NCBI GenBank assembly: GCA_030447545.1
Contig: JAUJOV010000007.1
Location: 1-64,000 of the forward strand
From: Sphingomicrobium sp.
Lineage (GTDB): Bacteria; Pseudomonadota; Alphaproteobacteria; Sphingomonadales; Sphingomonadaceae
Direction of reading: 5' to 3'
DNA: 64,000 nucleotides
Positions 30,761 to 42,872 of this stretch are shown here, piece after piece. Numbering within the stretch: position 1 is the stretch's first letter; every line of letters begins with the position of its first letter. The notes beneath the pieces are model-generated. The model was not told where the DNA came from. It searched no databases and saw only the letters and a list, made by a program, of their open reading frames with translations. The translations under genes and the position numbers were made by a program.

Positions 30761-30898
30761 CGCGGCGCGACTAGCCGATGATTGTGCCCGTGCGAAGGCC
30801 GGGCGGGCTCCCCGCGAACGGGGACGATCTGCGGCCGCAACGGAACGAGTCACCCGCCCAGTGGATTGACCTGCCCGGCCATTCTCAAGGAGCTGAAC

Positions 30899-31821
30899 AT
30901 GGCGGCGCGTCCGATCTGGCGAGGACAAGTCCGGCTGGGCCTCGTGTCCATCCCGATCGAGATGTATTCGGCGACCAAGAGCGGCGCGACCATCTCCTTC
31001 CACCAGGTCCACGAACCGACCGGCAAGCGCATAAAATATGAAAAGGTCGTCCCCGGCGTCGCCCCGGTCGACCGCGACGAGATCGTCAAGGGCTTTGAAG
31101 TGTCGAAGAGCCATTACGGCTGCTTCTCGACCTCGAGGAGATCGAGGCGTCAAGCTCGAGCCGAAGACGTCGACCTCGTCCAGTTCGTCGACGCGAACGA
31201 CATCGACGCAATGTATTACGAGAAGCTACCTTCGCGGTCCCGCCGACGACCTCGCCGAGGAAGCTGTTCGTCGTCCTTCGCGAGGCGATGCGCCAGGCGA
31301 AGAAGATCGGCGTCGGCCAGCTCGCGATGCGCGGCCAGGAATATGTGGTGGCGATCAAGCCATGCGGGCGCGGCATATTGCTCGAGACTGCGTTACGCCG
31401 AGCCGAGGTCAACAAGGCGCAGTCCTTTTCCGCGACATCGGCGACCACAAGCCGACCCCGGAGCTGCTCGACATGGCGACCATGCTGATCGACCAGCACC
31501 GGCGAGTTCGACGCCGCCGAGTTCCACAACCGCTACGTCGATGCGCTGAGGGGCTTGATTGCCGAGAAGCAGCGCAAGAAGGGCGAGAAGGTCATCCAGG
31601 ACCCGGACGCGGACGAGCCGCCGTCCCGCGGCTCCAACGTCGTCGACCTGATGGCGGCGCTGAAGAAGAGCCTCGGCGGCGATTCATCGGGCGCAACGAC
31701 AACCGCGGCGCCGCCGCGAAGAAGCCGGCGGCAAAGCCCGCGGCGAAAGAGCTCCCGCGCGCAGCACCGCCGCCAAGAAGGCGCCTGCCAGAAGGTTGCG
31801 GCGGGCGGCCGGCGGCGGTAA
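30899..31821 (+). CDS. ku: Ku homologue for non-homologous end joining, frame broken
   Basis: Homodimeric ring protein that binds DNA ends and recruits LigD. The N-terminus is WRGQVRLGLVSIPIEMYSAT with SFHQVHEPTGKRIKYEKVVP. Further on are DLVQFVDANDIDAMYYEKP, AMRQAKKIGVGQLAMRGQEY and a dimer-bridge region. The C-terminus is a Lys/Ala/Pro-rich tail, as in bacterial Ku. At least six indels break the frame. AAGGAG precedes ATG 30899 by 7 bases. TAA 31819-31821 abuts the inferred ligD start, so the two form an operon. It is divergent from der. Confidence 0.88.
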
Positions 31822-34305
31822 ACGGCGACCACCAAGCTCGACATCGACACGTACAACCGCAAGCGCGACTTCACCCGGACGAAGGAGCCCAGGGGCCGCA
31901 AGCTCAAGGGCAAGGGCGACAGCTTCATCGTCCAGAAGCATGACGCGTCGCACCTGCATTATGACTTCCGGCTGGAGATGGACGGGGTGCTCTGGAGCTG
32001 GGCCGTGCCCAAGGGGCCGAGCATCGACCCCGGCGAGAAGCGCCTCGCGATGCGCACCGAGGACCATCCGCTCGACTATGGCGACTTCGAAGGCACGATC
32101 CCGGCGGGCGAATATGGCGGCGGGACGGTGATGCTGTGGGACCATGGCCGCTGGATCCCCCACCCCGACAAGGACCCGCGAAAGACCATCGAGGAAGGCC
32201 ATCTGCACTTCACGCTCGAGGGCGAGCGGATGAAAGGCGAATGGGTGATGTTCCGCCTGAAACCGCGGCCCGGCGCCAAGCGCGAGACCTGGATGCTCAA
32301 GAAGGTCACCGACGAACATGCCGACGCCGCGCGCGGCGACGCGCTGGTGGACGATTGCGTGACCAGCGTCACCACCGGCCGCACCATGGCCGAGATCGCC
32401 AGCGGCGAGGACGTGTGGCGCTCCAAACGCGGCGGCCAGAAGGGCGGCCGCGCGAAGAAGAAGGCCGCCGACGCTCCCCCGCCGTTCCGCGCGCCGCAGC
32501 TCGCGACCCTCGTGGACGAAGTGCCGACCGGCTCCAAATGGCTGTTCGAGTATAAATATGATGGATACCGGCTGCTGATCGCGACCGGCAGCGGCGCCGC
32601 GACCGCCTGGACTCGCAACGGCAAGGACTGGAGCGACAAGTTCCGCGCGCTGGTAAAGGCCGCCGCTAGCCTTCCGCCCGGCTGCCTGCTCGACGGCGAG
32701 GCTGCAGCCCTCAACGACCAGGGCAGGCCCGACTTCCAGCTGCTCCAGTCGACCCTCAAGGAAAGCCGCGGCAAGAACCTCGTGTTCTACGCCTTCGACC
32801 TGCTGGTCGACCGCGGCGAGGACATCACCAGGCTCCCCAACATCGAGCGCAAGGAGCGGCTGCGCGCGCTGCTCGACGGAGTGCCGCCGCCGATCCTCTA
32901 CGGCGACCATGTGATCGGCCAGGGCGAGGCCCTGCTCGAGCAGATCTGCGCCCAGAAGGGCGAGGGCGTGATCGCCAAGCGCGCCGACGCCCCCTACCGC
33001 GGCGACCGGACGCGCTGCTGGCTCAAGATCAAGTGCATCCAGCGCCAGGAATTCGTGATCGTCGGCTGGTCGGAAAGCGACAAGCGCCGCGGCTTTCGCT
33101 CGCTTCTGCTGGCGGTGCGGGACCGCGGCAGGCTGACCTATGCAGGCAAGGTCGGCACCGGCTTCAACGCGAAGATGATCGACGATCTGATGGACCGAAT
33201 GCAGCCGCTCGCCGCCGACGAAGCCGCGGTCGAGGTGCCGCGCGCCGACGGCAAGGGCGCTCACTGGATCCGGCCCGAACTGGTCGCCGAAGTCGCCTTC
33301 GCCGAATTCACTTCGGACGGAATCCTGCGCCACCCGAGCTTCATCGCCCTTCGCGAGGACAAGCCGGCAAAGGAGGTGGTGCGCGAAGTCCCCCAGCACC
33401 TCCGCAAGGCAAGGAAGAAGCGCGAGCACCCGACACCCGAAAGCTTCGGCATCCGCATCAGCAATCCCGAGCGCGAGATCTACCCCGAGGGCGCTCTCAC
33501 CAAGGGCGACCTCGCCAACTATTACGCGGCCGTCGACCCGCTGATCATGGTCGATGCCGCGCGGCGCCCGATCACCCTGATCCGCTGTCCACAGGGGCGC
33601 GCGAAGAAATGCTTCTTCCAGAAGCACGACAGCGGCTCGTTCGGCGAGCACGTGCTGCACGTCCCGATCGAGGAGAAGAAGGGCGACATCCAGGACTATC
33701 TCTACTTCGACGACGTGCGCGGCCTGCTCGCCTGCGTGCAGATGGGCACGATCGAGTTCCACGGCTGGGGCAGCAAGGTCGATGCAGTCGAAATGCCCGA
33801 CCGCCTGGTGTTCGACCTCGACCCCGACGTCGGCCTCGACTTCGCCAAGGTCAAGGAAGCCGCCCTGCGCATCCGCAACTTGCTCGCCGACCTGAAACTC
33901 GAAACCTTCCCGATGCTCACCGGCGGCAAGGGCCTCCACGTGATCGCCCCGCTCGACGCCTCGGCCGACTGGGCGGCCGTGTCCTCCTTCGCCGAACGCT
34001 TCAGCCGAGCCATCGCCGAAGCCGAGCCCGACATGTTCACCGCCAACATCCGCAAGGTGCAGCGCAAGGGCCGCATCTTCCTCGACTGGCTGCGCAACCA
34101 GCGCGGCTCGACCGCCGTGCTCCCCTATTCCGCACGCGCGCGCGAAGGCGCCCCGGTCGCCGCGCCCATCGCCTGGGCGGAGCTCGACGAATATGCCGGC
34201 GGCAACGCCTTCAGCATCCGCGACCTCGACCTCTTGATCGACCGCGCGGGCTCGAAGCTGCTTGCCGGCTGGTGCAAGGCCAGCCAAGCATTGCCCAATG
34301 CATAG
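31822..34305 (+). CDS. ligD: Multifunctional DNA ligase D (phosphoesterase-ligase-polymerase)
   Basis: NHEJ repair enzyme. Domains in order: 3'-phosphoesterase (HDASHLHYDFRLEMDGVLWSW, then EGTIPAGEYGGG), ATP-dependent ligase with catalytic lysine in FEYKYDGYRL (about residue 245) and LKIKCIQRQEFVIVG, and archaeo-eukaryotic primase-type polymerase (GSKVDAVEMPDRLVFDLDPD, TGGKGLHVIAPL). The order PE-LIG-POL is that of Pseudomonas LigD. About 827 residues in one unbroken frame. Conserved sequence begins right after the Ku stop, but the first codon is ACG (ACG GCG ACC ACC). A sequencing error in an ATG overlapping the Ku stop is the likely cause. The first true ATG in frame, 31978, would delete the phosphoesterase histidines. 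Confidence 0.93.
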   Translation, partial: TATTKLDIDTYNRKRDFTRTKEPRGRKLKGKGDSFIVQKHDASHLHYDFRLEMDGVLWSWAVPKGPSIDPGEKRLAMRTEDHPLDYGDFEGTIPAGEYGGGTVMLWDHGRWIPHPDKDPRKTIEEGHLHFTLEGERMKGEWVMFRLKPRPGAKRETWMLKKVTDEHADAARGDALVDDCVTSVTTGRTMAEIASGEDVWRSKRGGQKGGRAKKKAADAPPPFRAPQLATLVDEVPTGSKWLFEYKYDGYRLLIATGSGAATAWTRNGKDWSDKFRALVKAAASLPPGCLLDGEAAALNDQGRPDFQLLQSTLKESRGKNLVFYAFDLLVDRGEDITRLPNIERKERLRALLDGVPPPILYGDHVIGQGEALLEQICAQKGEGVIAKRADAPYRGDRTRCWLKIKCIQRQEFVIVGWSESDKRRGFRSLLLAVRDRGRLTYAGKVGTGFNAKMIDDLMDRMQPLAADEAAVEVPRADGKGAHWIRPELVAEVAFAEFTSDGILRHPSFIALREDKPAKEVVREVPQHLRKARKKREHPTPESFGIRISNPEREIYPEGALTKGDLANYYAAVDPLIMVDAARRPITLIRCPQGRAKKCFFQKHDSGSFGEHVLHVPIEEKKGDIQDYLYFDDVRGLLACVQMGTIEFHGWGSKVDAVEMPDRLVFDLDPDVGLDFAKVKEAALRIRNLLADLKLETFPMLTGGKGLHVIAPLDASADWAAVSSFAERFSRAIAEAEPDMFTANIRKVQRKGRIFLDWLRNQRGSTAVLPYSARAREGAPVAAPIAWAELDEYAGGNAFSIRDLDLLIDRAGSKLLAGWCKASQALPNA

Positions 34306-36460
34306 ACTGAGCTCCCGCGCCGCACTCCTCCCCCTCCTTTTCCTGCTCACTGCCGCGTCTCCAGCGGAGGTGCAGCAATGGCGCGAGCAGGCGCAGCGCA
34401 TCACCATAACCCGCGACGACTGGGGCATCGCCCACGTCCACGGCCGCACCGACGCCGACGCCGTGTTCGGAATGATCTACGCCCAGGCCGAAGACGACTT
34501 CCCTCGCATCGAAGCCAATTACCTGACCGCGCTCGGCCGAACCGCCGAAGCCGAAGGCGAAAAGGCGATCTGGCAGGACCTGCGCGCCCGCCTCTACGTC
34601 AGCGAGGACGAGCTCAAGGCGCATTATGCGGCGAGCCCCGACTGGCTGAAGCGGCTGATGGACAGCTGGGCCGCGGGCCTCAACTACTATCTCGCGACCC
34701 ACCCGAACGTCCGCCCGCGCGTGCTCACCCGCTTCGAGCCATGGATGGCGCTGAGCTTCACCGAAGGCAGCATCGGCGGCGACATTGAACGGATCGACCT
34801 TGAGGAGCTCGAGCGCTTCTACTCGGGCACGCGCACCGCCGCGGTCCCGCCCGAGGACCCCGAACCCCGCGGCTCCAACGGCATCGCCATAGCCCCGGCG
34901 CTCACACAGGACGGGCGGGCGCTGCTGCTGATCAACCCGCACACCAGCTTCTTCTTCCGCTCCGAGCTGCAGATGACCAGCGACGAGGGCCTCAACGCCT
35001 ACGGCGCCGCGACCTGGGGCCAGTTCTTCATCTACCAGGGCTTCAACCCCAACACCGGCTGGATGCACACCTCGAGCGGGGTCGACGTGGTCGACGAATT
35101 CGCGCAGCGCGTCGAGCGCCGCGCGGGCGGCGCCTGCTACCGCTACGGCACCGTGTGCCGCCCGCTTGGGCTCCGCCCGGTGACGATCCGCTACCGCACC
35201 GCCAACGGCACGCTCGCCTCGCGCAGCTTCACCACCTGGCGAACCCACCACGGCCCGATCGTTCGCGAGGATCGCGGCCGCTGGATTGCCTTTGCAATGA
35301 TGAACCGCCCGGTGCCGGCGCTCCAGCAGTCGTTCCTTCGCACCAAGACCCGCGACCTCGCCGATTTCCTCAAGGTCGCCGAGCTCAAGGCGAACAGCTC
35401 GAACAACACCATCTTCGCAAGCTCGAAGGGCGAGATCGCCTACCTCCACCCGCAATTCGTGCCGCGGCGCAACGACCGCTTCGACTTCACCAAACCGGTC
35501 GACGCAAGCGACCCCGCGACCGACTGGGGCCCGCTGCACGGCCTCAGCGAGCTTCCCGCGGCGATCAACCCGCGCACCGGCTGGGTGCAGAACACCAACA
35601 GCTGGCCCTATCGCGCCGCCGGCGCCGCGAGCCCCGATCCCGCGCGCTTCCCGAAATACATGGACGTGTTCGGCCCCAACTACCGCGAGATCCACGCGCT
35701 GCAGCTGCTCGAAGGCAGCCGCGGCTGGACTCTCGACAAGCTGCAGGCCGCCGCCTTCGACCCCTTCCAGCCGGGCTTCGCGGCGCTGATCCCGCCGCTG
35801 GTCGCCGCCTATGACGCGCTCCCGAGGCGCGACGCGCGCCGCGCCCGCCTCGCGCAGCCGGTCGCGGTGCTGCGCGGCTGGAACCACCGCTGGAGCGGCC
35901 AATCCGTCGCCCAATCGCTCGCGATGTTCTACGGCGACGAGCTGCGCAAGCGCCTCGACCCGCCGCGCGGCGAGCCCGGCAACGTCTCGATGATGCGCCT
36001 CGCGCGCGACACCAGCCGCGAGCAGAAGCTCGCCTCGCTCGGCGAAGCCGTCGCCCGCCTCACCCGCGACTTCGGCCGCTGGCAGGTGCCGTGGGGCGAG
36101 ATCAACCGCTTCCAGCGCATCTACCCGGCGATCGACCATCCGTTCAGCGACGCCGCGCCGAGCATTCCGCTGCCCTTCGCATGGGGCGTCTACGGCTCGC
36201 TCGCATCGGTCAGCTCCTCACCCAAGCCTGGCACCAAGCGCTGGTACGGAACGAGCGGCAACAGCTTCGTCGCGGTCGTCGAGTTCGGCCGCCGAGTGCG
36301 CGCCCGCGCCGTCACCGCCGGCGGCGAAAGCGGCAACCCCGCATCGCCCCACTTCAACGACCAGGCCGCACGCTATGCGTCCGGCGCCCTGCGCGAGGTC
36401 TATTTCTACCCCGACCAGCTCAGGGGCCACACCGAGCGGCGCTACCGCCCCGGCGGGTAA
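34298..36460 (+). CDS. Penicillin-acylase-family (S45) Ntn hydrolase
   Basis: Secreted or periplasmic amidohydrolase of 720 residues. A signal peptide (RAALLPLLFLLTAASPAE) precedes the alpha chain. The autocatalytic nucleophile is Ser193 in PRGSNGIAIAP, the expected beta-chain start; downstream are LLINPHTSF and the NNTIFASSKGEIAYLHP block. The SNGIAI form resembles the acyl-homoserine-lactone acylase side of the family more than true penicillin G acylases, but the substrate is not predictable. ATG 34298 overlaps the ligD stop by 8 bp (ATGCATAG), so it should be translated with the NHEJ operon. The frame is intact. Confidence 0.88.
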   Translation: MHRLSSRAALLPLLFLLTAASPAEVQQWREQAQRITITRDDWGIAHVHGRTDADAVFGMIYAQAEDDFPRIEANYLTALGRTAEAEGEKAIWQDLRARLYVSEDELKAHYAASPDWLKRLMDSWAAGLNYYLATHPNVRPRVLTRFEPWMALSFTEGSIGGDIERIDLEELERFYSGTRTAAVPPEDPEPRGSNGIAIAPALTQDGRALLLINPHTSFFFRSELQMTSDEGLNAYGAATWGQFFIYQGFNPNTGWMHTSSGVDVVDEFAQRVERRAGGACYRYGTVCRPLGLRPVTIRYRTANGTLASRSFTTWRTHHGPIVREDRGRWIAFAMMNRPVPALQQSFLRTKTRDLADFLKVAELKANSSNNTIFASSKGEIAYLHPQFVPRRNDRFDFTKPVDASDPATDWGPLHGLSELPAAINPRTGWVQNTNSWPYRAAGAASPDPARFPKYMDVFGPNYREIHALQLLEGSRGWTLDKLQAAAFDPFQPGFAALIPPLVAAYDALPRRDARRARLAQPVAVLRGWNHRWSGQSVAQSLAMFYGDELRKRLDPPRGEPGNVSMMRLARDTSREQKLASLGEAVARLTRDFGRWQVPWGEINRFQRIYPAIDHPFSDAAPSIPLPFAWGVYGSLASVSSSPKPGTKRWYGTSGNSFVAVVEFGRRVRARAVTAGGESGNPASPHFNDQAARYASGALREVYFYPDQLRGHTERRYRPGG

Positions 36461-36466
36461 ACGCGC

Positions 36467-36922
36467 TCAGCCCTGAACGTTGACGATCTGTCCGCGGATT
36501 GCGCCGTTCGGGAATTCCGCCGTGTGCACGTTGACATAGAAGTTGGTCGGGTTCCGGCGGATCTCGTCCAGCAGCGCGTCCTCGACAGCATCGCAGTCGT
36601 TGCTGTCATCGTCGTCCGGCGCGTCGAGCGTGATCACCGGCGGGCCGTTCACGCCGGCTGGCCCGCGGTGAAGGTGCGCAGCGGTGACTGCACCGATGTT
36701 GCGCACTTCCAGGCCCGTGCAGATCCGGTTGGTCGCATCGTCGGTCGAGATCGTCGCGGTGCCGACACCGTCGGGGTCGCCCGCGGGGACTTCGTTCGCG
36801 CCGTTGAGAGTCGCGGCGAAAGTATTGCCGATGACGTCGGTGACCGCCCGCTCGACGGTCTCACAGCCGGCGAGCAAGAGCGCTCCGGCGCCTGCAACAA
36901 TCAGTGTGGATCGACGGGACAT
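36467..36922 (-). CDS. CHRD-domain lipoprotein
   Basis: 151 residues. The signal with lipobox (LIVAGAGALLLAGCETV) gives a lipoprotein, and the rest is a single CHRD domain with the typical motifs FAATLNGANEVP, VTAAHLHRGPAGVNGP and FYVNVHTAEFPNGAIRGQI. CHRD domains occur in chordin and many bacterial surface proteins; their biochemical role is unclear. ATG 36922 is chosen for the signal sequence. It is convergent with the acylase gene, stops only 6 bp apart. The frame is intact. Confidence 0.85.
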   Translation of the reverse strand: MSRRSTLIVAGAGALLLAGCETVERAVTDVIGNTFAATLNGANEVPAGDPDGVGTATISTDDATNRICTGLEVRNIGAVTAAHLHRGPAGVNGPPVITLDAPDDDDSNDCDAVEDALLDEIRRNPTNFYVNVHTAEFPNGAIRGQIVNVQG

Positions 36923-36992
36923 GTTCGCCTCCTCTGGATCAGCGAGTATCCCGTCAAATCCCGTGCCGGAGAGAGGTTCCGGCATTGCCGCG

Positions 36993-38288
36993 CTAGCGGA
37001 TCGACTCCAGCTCCACTCCGCGCGTTTCCTTCGCGAACAGCGCAGACAGGCCGCTGATCGCGCATGCGACCCCCACATAGATCGCGACCGGCGTGGCCGA
37101 ATCGTAGCGCTGGTAGAGCGCCAGCGCGATGATCGGCGCCAACGAGCCCGCGACGATCGAGGTCAGCTGGTACGCAAGGCTCACGCCCGAGTAGCGGATT
37201 CGAGTCGGGAACAGCTCGGTGATGAACGCCGCCTGCGGCCCGTACATCGCTCCGTGCAGCACGAGACCGACGACCAGCGCGAGAAAGATCGACGCATTGT
37301 CGCCGCTGCCCAACAGCTCGAACAGCATGAACGACCAGGCGGCAAGCCCCAGCCCGCCGAATGCATAGACGGGCTTCCGGCCGATCTGGTCCGACAGCCA
37401 GGCAAAGAACGGAATTGCAAAGAACTGCACCGCCGCGCCGATCAGCAGAGCATTGAGCGCAAGGCTCCGGCTCTCGGCCGCGACGTCGACCAGATAGGTC
37501 AGCGAGAAGACGGTCAGGATGTAATAGGAGATGTTCTCGCCCACGCGCAGGCCCGCGCCGAGCACCAGTGCCCTGGGCCGCTCGCGCAGCACCTCGATCG
37601 CGGGCGTCCTGGGCGGCGCTTGCACCTCTCCCACTGCCTTCTCGAACATGGGGCTCTCGGACACCCGGTTGCGGATGTACCAGCCGACCACGACCAGAAA
37701 TGCCGACAGCAGGAACGGCACGCGCCAGCCCCATTCGAGGAAATCCTCCTCGCTCTGGAACCCGGCCATCAGCGCGAGCACGCCCGCAGCGAGCAGATTG
37801 CCGGCCGGAACCCCCGCCTGCGGCCAGCTCGCCCAGAAGCCGCGGCGCTTGGCATCGCCATGCTCGGCGGCCATCAGCACCGCCCCGCCCCACTCGCCGC
37901 CGACCGCAAAGCCCTGCACCAGCCGAAGCAAGATCAACAGGATCGGCGCCCACACGCCGATCTGCGCGTAGGTCGGCAGAAGCCCGATCAGCACGGTCGC
38001 GACGCCCATCAGGACGAGGCTCAGCATCAGCAGCCGCTTGCGCCCGATGCGGTCGCCGAAATGGCCGAACACGATCCCGCCGACCGGCCGCGCGACGAAG
38101 CCGAGCGCGTAGGTCGCGAACGCCAGCAAAGTGCCGGTCAGCGGGTCATATTCGGGGAAGAACAGCCGGTTGAACACCAACGCGGCGGCCGAGCCGTACA
38201 GGAAGAAGTCGTACCACTCGATCGTGGTTCCGATGAGGCTCGCCCCGACGACGCGGCGGAGCGGAGTTCGCTCTTCCCGGTCCGCCAC
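36993..38288 (-). CDS. MFS transporter, metabolite:H+ symporter family
   Basis: Twelve-helix carrier of 431 residues. TIEWYDFFLYGSAAALVFN at the first helix and the loop 2-3 motif GHFGDRIGRKRLLM are typical of the MHS group (proline/betaine, citrate, shikimate carriers), and LVQGFAVGGEWGGAVLMAAEH is the conserved helix 4 region. The substrate is not determined. The start is taken as GTG 38288, two bases after the stop of the peptidase gene. A longer open frame into that gene lacks conservation. Probably translated with the peptidase. The frame is intact. Confidence 0.87.
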   Translation of the reverse strand: MADREERTPLRRVVGASLIGTTIEWYDFFLYGSAAALVFNRLFFPEYDPLTGTLLAFATYALGFVARPVGGIVFGHFGDRIGRKRLLMLSLVLMGVATVLIGLLPTYAQIGVWAPILLILLRLVQGFAVGGEWGGAVLMAAEHGDAKRRGFWASWPQAGVPAGNLLAAGVLALMAGFQSEEDFLEWGWRVPFLLSAFLVVVGWYIRNRVSESPMFEKAVGEVQAPPRTPAIEVLRERPRALVLGAGLRVGENISYYILTVFSLTYLVDVAAESRSLALNALLIGAAVQFFAIPFFAWLSDQIGRKPVYAFGGLGLAAWSFMLFELLGSGDNASIFLALVVGLVLHGAMYGPQAAFITELFPTRIRYSGVSLAYQLTSIVAGSLAPIIALALYQRYDSATPVAIYVGVACAISGLSALFAKETRGVELESIR

Positions 38289-38289
38289 G

Positions 38290-40637
<2,348 letters not shown>

Positions 40638-40649
40638 TGCGCCTGCGCG

Positions 40650-41383
40650 TTAGCGCCAGTCCCCGGCAAGCGCCATATAAGCGGCGAGCGCGGCAAGCGC
40701 GGCGCCGTCTCCGCCCGCAGGATGCGCGGCCCAAGCGAGATCGGCACCCGCGCCCGCAGCGGCGCGGACGGCGGCGCGCTCCTCGTCCGTAAAGCCGCCC
40801 TCGGGACCGGTCAGGATGGTCGCCGCGCCCGCCTCGAACGCCGCCGCAGCAGGCTCCCCGCCGGCCTCGTCGGCGAAGTAGAGCGCGCCCCTCGACCTCG
40901 AGCAAGCGCGCGAGCGCCATCGGCTCGCACACGTCCGGCAGCCGCGTGCGCCCGCACTGCTCGGCCGCCTCGATCGCGATCTGCTCCATGCGCTCGATCT
41001 TCACCTGCTCGACATTTGTGCGCCGAGGATCACCGGCACCAGCCGAGCCGCGCCGAGCTCGGTCGCCTTTTCGACCAGCCAGTCGGTCTGGGCGCGTTTG
41101 ACCGGAGCGAAGGCCAGCCAGAGGTCGGGAACCGTCTCCGCCTCGCGCATGCGCCGCTCGACGGCAAGCGCCATGCGCTTCTTCCCGCCTCGGCAATGCG
41201 CGCGAGCCACTCGCCCGAAGACCCGTCGAAAACCAGCAGCTGAGCCCCCTCGCCAAGCCGCATCACATTGCCAAGGTAGTTCGCCTGCCCCGGTCCAGCT
41301 CGATGCGAACCCCCTCGCCGAGGCGCGCCCGCACGAACAAGCGCGGGAGGCTCCTGGGCGGCCATGCGGCGCGTCGCGGGCAT
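40650..41383 (-). CDS. rsmE: 16S rRNA m3U1498 methyltransferase RsmE, frame broken
   Basis: SPOUT-fold RNA methyltransferase. ATG 41383 starts MPATRRMAAQEPPAL. Then come ANYLGNVMRLGEGAQLLVFD, FAPVKRAQTDWLVEKATELG, IAIEAAEQCGRTRLPDV, the knot region TILTGPEGGFTDEE (frame-shifted) and the end LAAYMALAGDWR. Five or so indels. Corrected length is about 245 residues. It is first of the run rsmE-gshA-pip-MFS on the minus strand. Confidence 0.85.
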
Positions 41384-41411
41384 GACCAGCGCTTAGCCAC
41401 AAAGCACTCGC

Positions 41412-41673
41412 TTAGGCTACGGCCGCTCCGTTCCCGTCCGCGGGATTCCCGTCGCGGGGCTCGTCCTGGTTCAGGTTGAGCAGGTCGCCGAAATAGCGGC
41501 ACGCCTGGAGGTGGATCGACCGCTCGAGCAAAGTCTCCGCGGCTCTCAGCGAGCACCATCTCTTCGATGAAGCGTCGGAGCAGGAGCGTCGCGCACACCG
41601 GCGTCGCCGATCGATGTTCGCCTGGCTCGCCCTGGGCGCCTTGGCAATGCGCAGCGCCGGCTAGAAAACGCAT
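41412..41673 (-). CDS. Unrecognised gene fragment
   Basis: On the minus strand, LLLRRFIEEMVLAESRGD can be read, and one frame over ERSIHLQACRYFGDLLNLNQ then DEPRDGNPADGN up to a TAA at 41412. These read like one natural C-terminal region of 60-80 residues broken by an indel near 41530. No family was recognised. Upstream of 41673 the sequence changes to the ubiA-like region on the other strand, so the 5' part of this gene is missing, or the region is mis-joined. Confidence 0.3.
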
Positions 41674-41700
41674 TAAGCAGAAGGAGTTACGCCCGAATCA

Positions 41701-42872
41701 TATGTCGCGCCTCTGGCCGCTGCAGCGGCCGCGCTGCTCCCGCCGCCTGGGCGCTGGTCGCCCTGCTCGGCGGCACATCCTCGCTCGTCCTCGTCCAGCT
41801 CAACCGCACCGCCGACATCGTCGCCCTCGCCAGCGAGCAACGCGCCCTGCCCGTTCATGAAGCGCATGACCTGGTGGCCGCAGCGCCTCAGGCCTGGTCT
41901 TCTCCTGGGGCGCTGATGTCGGCTCGACCGGCCGATCGGCACCCCGGCTGCTCTGCTGTGGCTCGTGCATCGCCTGGGATCGGCTACGCGCTCTACGCGA
42001 TCCAGGACGTCGGACACGCCCTCGTCCAGGTCGAATCCTCGGCCCGCCGCCTCGGCGACGAAGGCGCCGCTCGGCGCGCATCTTCTACGCCCTCGCGCAG
42101 CGCCGGTTGCGTCTACAACGACATCGTCGACAGGCTCTCCTCGACAGGCGGGTCGAGCGCCAACCAGGCGCTTGAGGCCGCTCCGCGAGCGCTCTCGCCG
42201 GGCGTTCGATCGAACCGCACCGCATGGCTGCTGGTCTTCCTCGCTCTGCGCAATCGGCCTCTTCGTCCTAGGCGCCTGTCCATGCTCAACCGCACCGCGG
42301 CGCTGGTCGCGCGCGCGCAGCATCGCGCCCGTCGCCGCCTATCCGTTCATGAAGCGCATCGTCCTGGTGGCCCTGGGCGTGGCCTGGCCTGGTCTTCTCC
42401 GAAGGCGAAGAGCTCGGCTGGGTCTTCCTGGCCCGCGGTCACCGCCGCCCTCGATCTCCCCGGCGCTGGCCTGCTCGTCACCCGGAAGCATCGCCTGGGG
42501 TGGTCGGCTACGACCTCGCCCGGCAAACCTGATCCAGGATGTCGAGGACGATGCTCTGGCCCGACCCCACCGCCCTGCGCCAGCCGCCTCGGCGACAAGG
42601 CGCCGCTCGGAGTGGCGATCTTCTACTCCGGCCGCGCTCGCCGGCTGGGCCGCCGCGATCTGGTCGGTGCGCCTCGACTGGCTCGCCTTGCTCGCGCTGG
42701 CCCCCGCCGCGGTCCACCTCGCCAACCAGGCCTTGCGCGCGCCACCTCGAGGACCTCGCTTGGCGAGCTCGCGCTCAGCGCGCGTTGCCCGCGTCGGCGC
42801 GCAGCGCGGGCCTGCTGGTGTTCCTCGCGATGCTGGTCGTCGGCCATTTCCGGCGCGATCAGGCGCTCGCCA
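41701..42872 (+). CDS. ubiA: UbiA-type prenyltransferase, scrambled and frame broken
   Basis: Pieces of a 4-hydroxybenzoate polyprenyltransferase (ubiquinone synthesis, membrane). First come segments from the middle of the protein: VLVQLNRTADIVALAS (about 41790), PFMKRMTWWPQ (41850-41882), AIQDV (about 42000), SARRLGD. Then the order steps back to CVYNDIVDR (42109), the first Asp-rich motif, and runs forward again: APVAAYPFMKRI (42327), LDLPG, QDVEDDAL (42535, second Asp-rich motif), LGDKAPLGVAIFYS and the last helix LLVFLAMLVVG (42810). The N-terminal 70-80 residues are not found. It looks like two partial, slightly different copies joined, with about ten indels. Confidence 0.7.

Noticed and set aside
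31822-31978. LigD starting at ATG 31978
   Set aside because: Conserved phosphoesterase residues, including the HxxHLHYDFRLE block, are encoded before this ATG. The true start must be near 31822.
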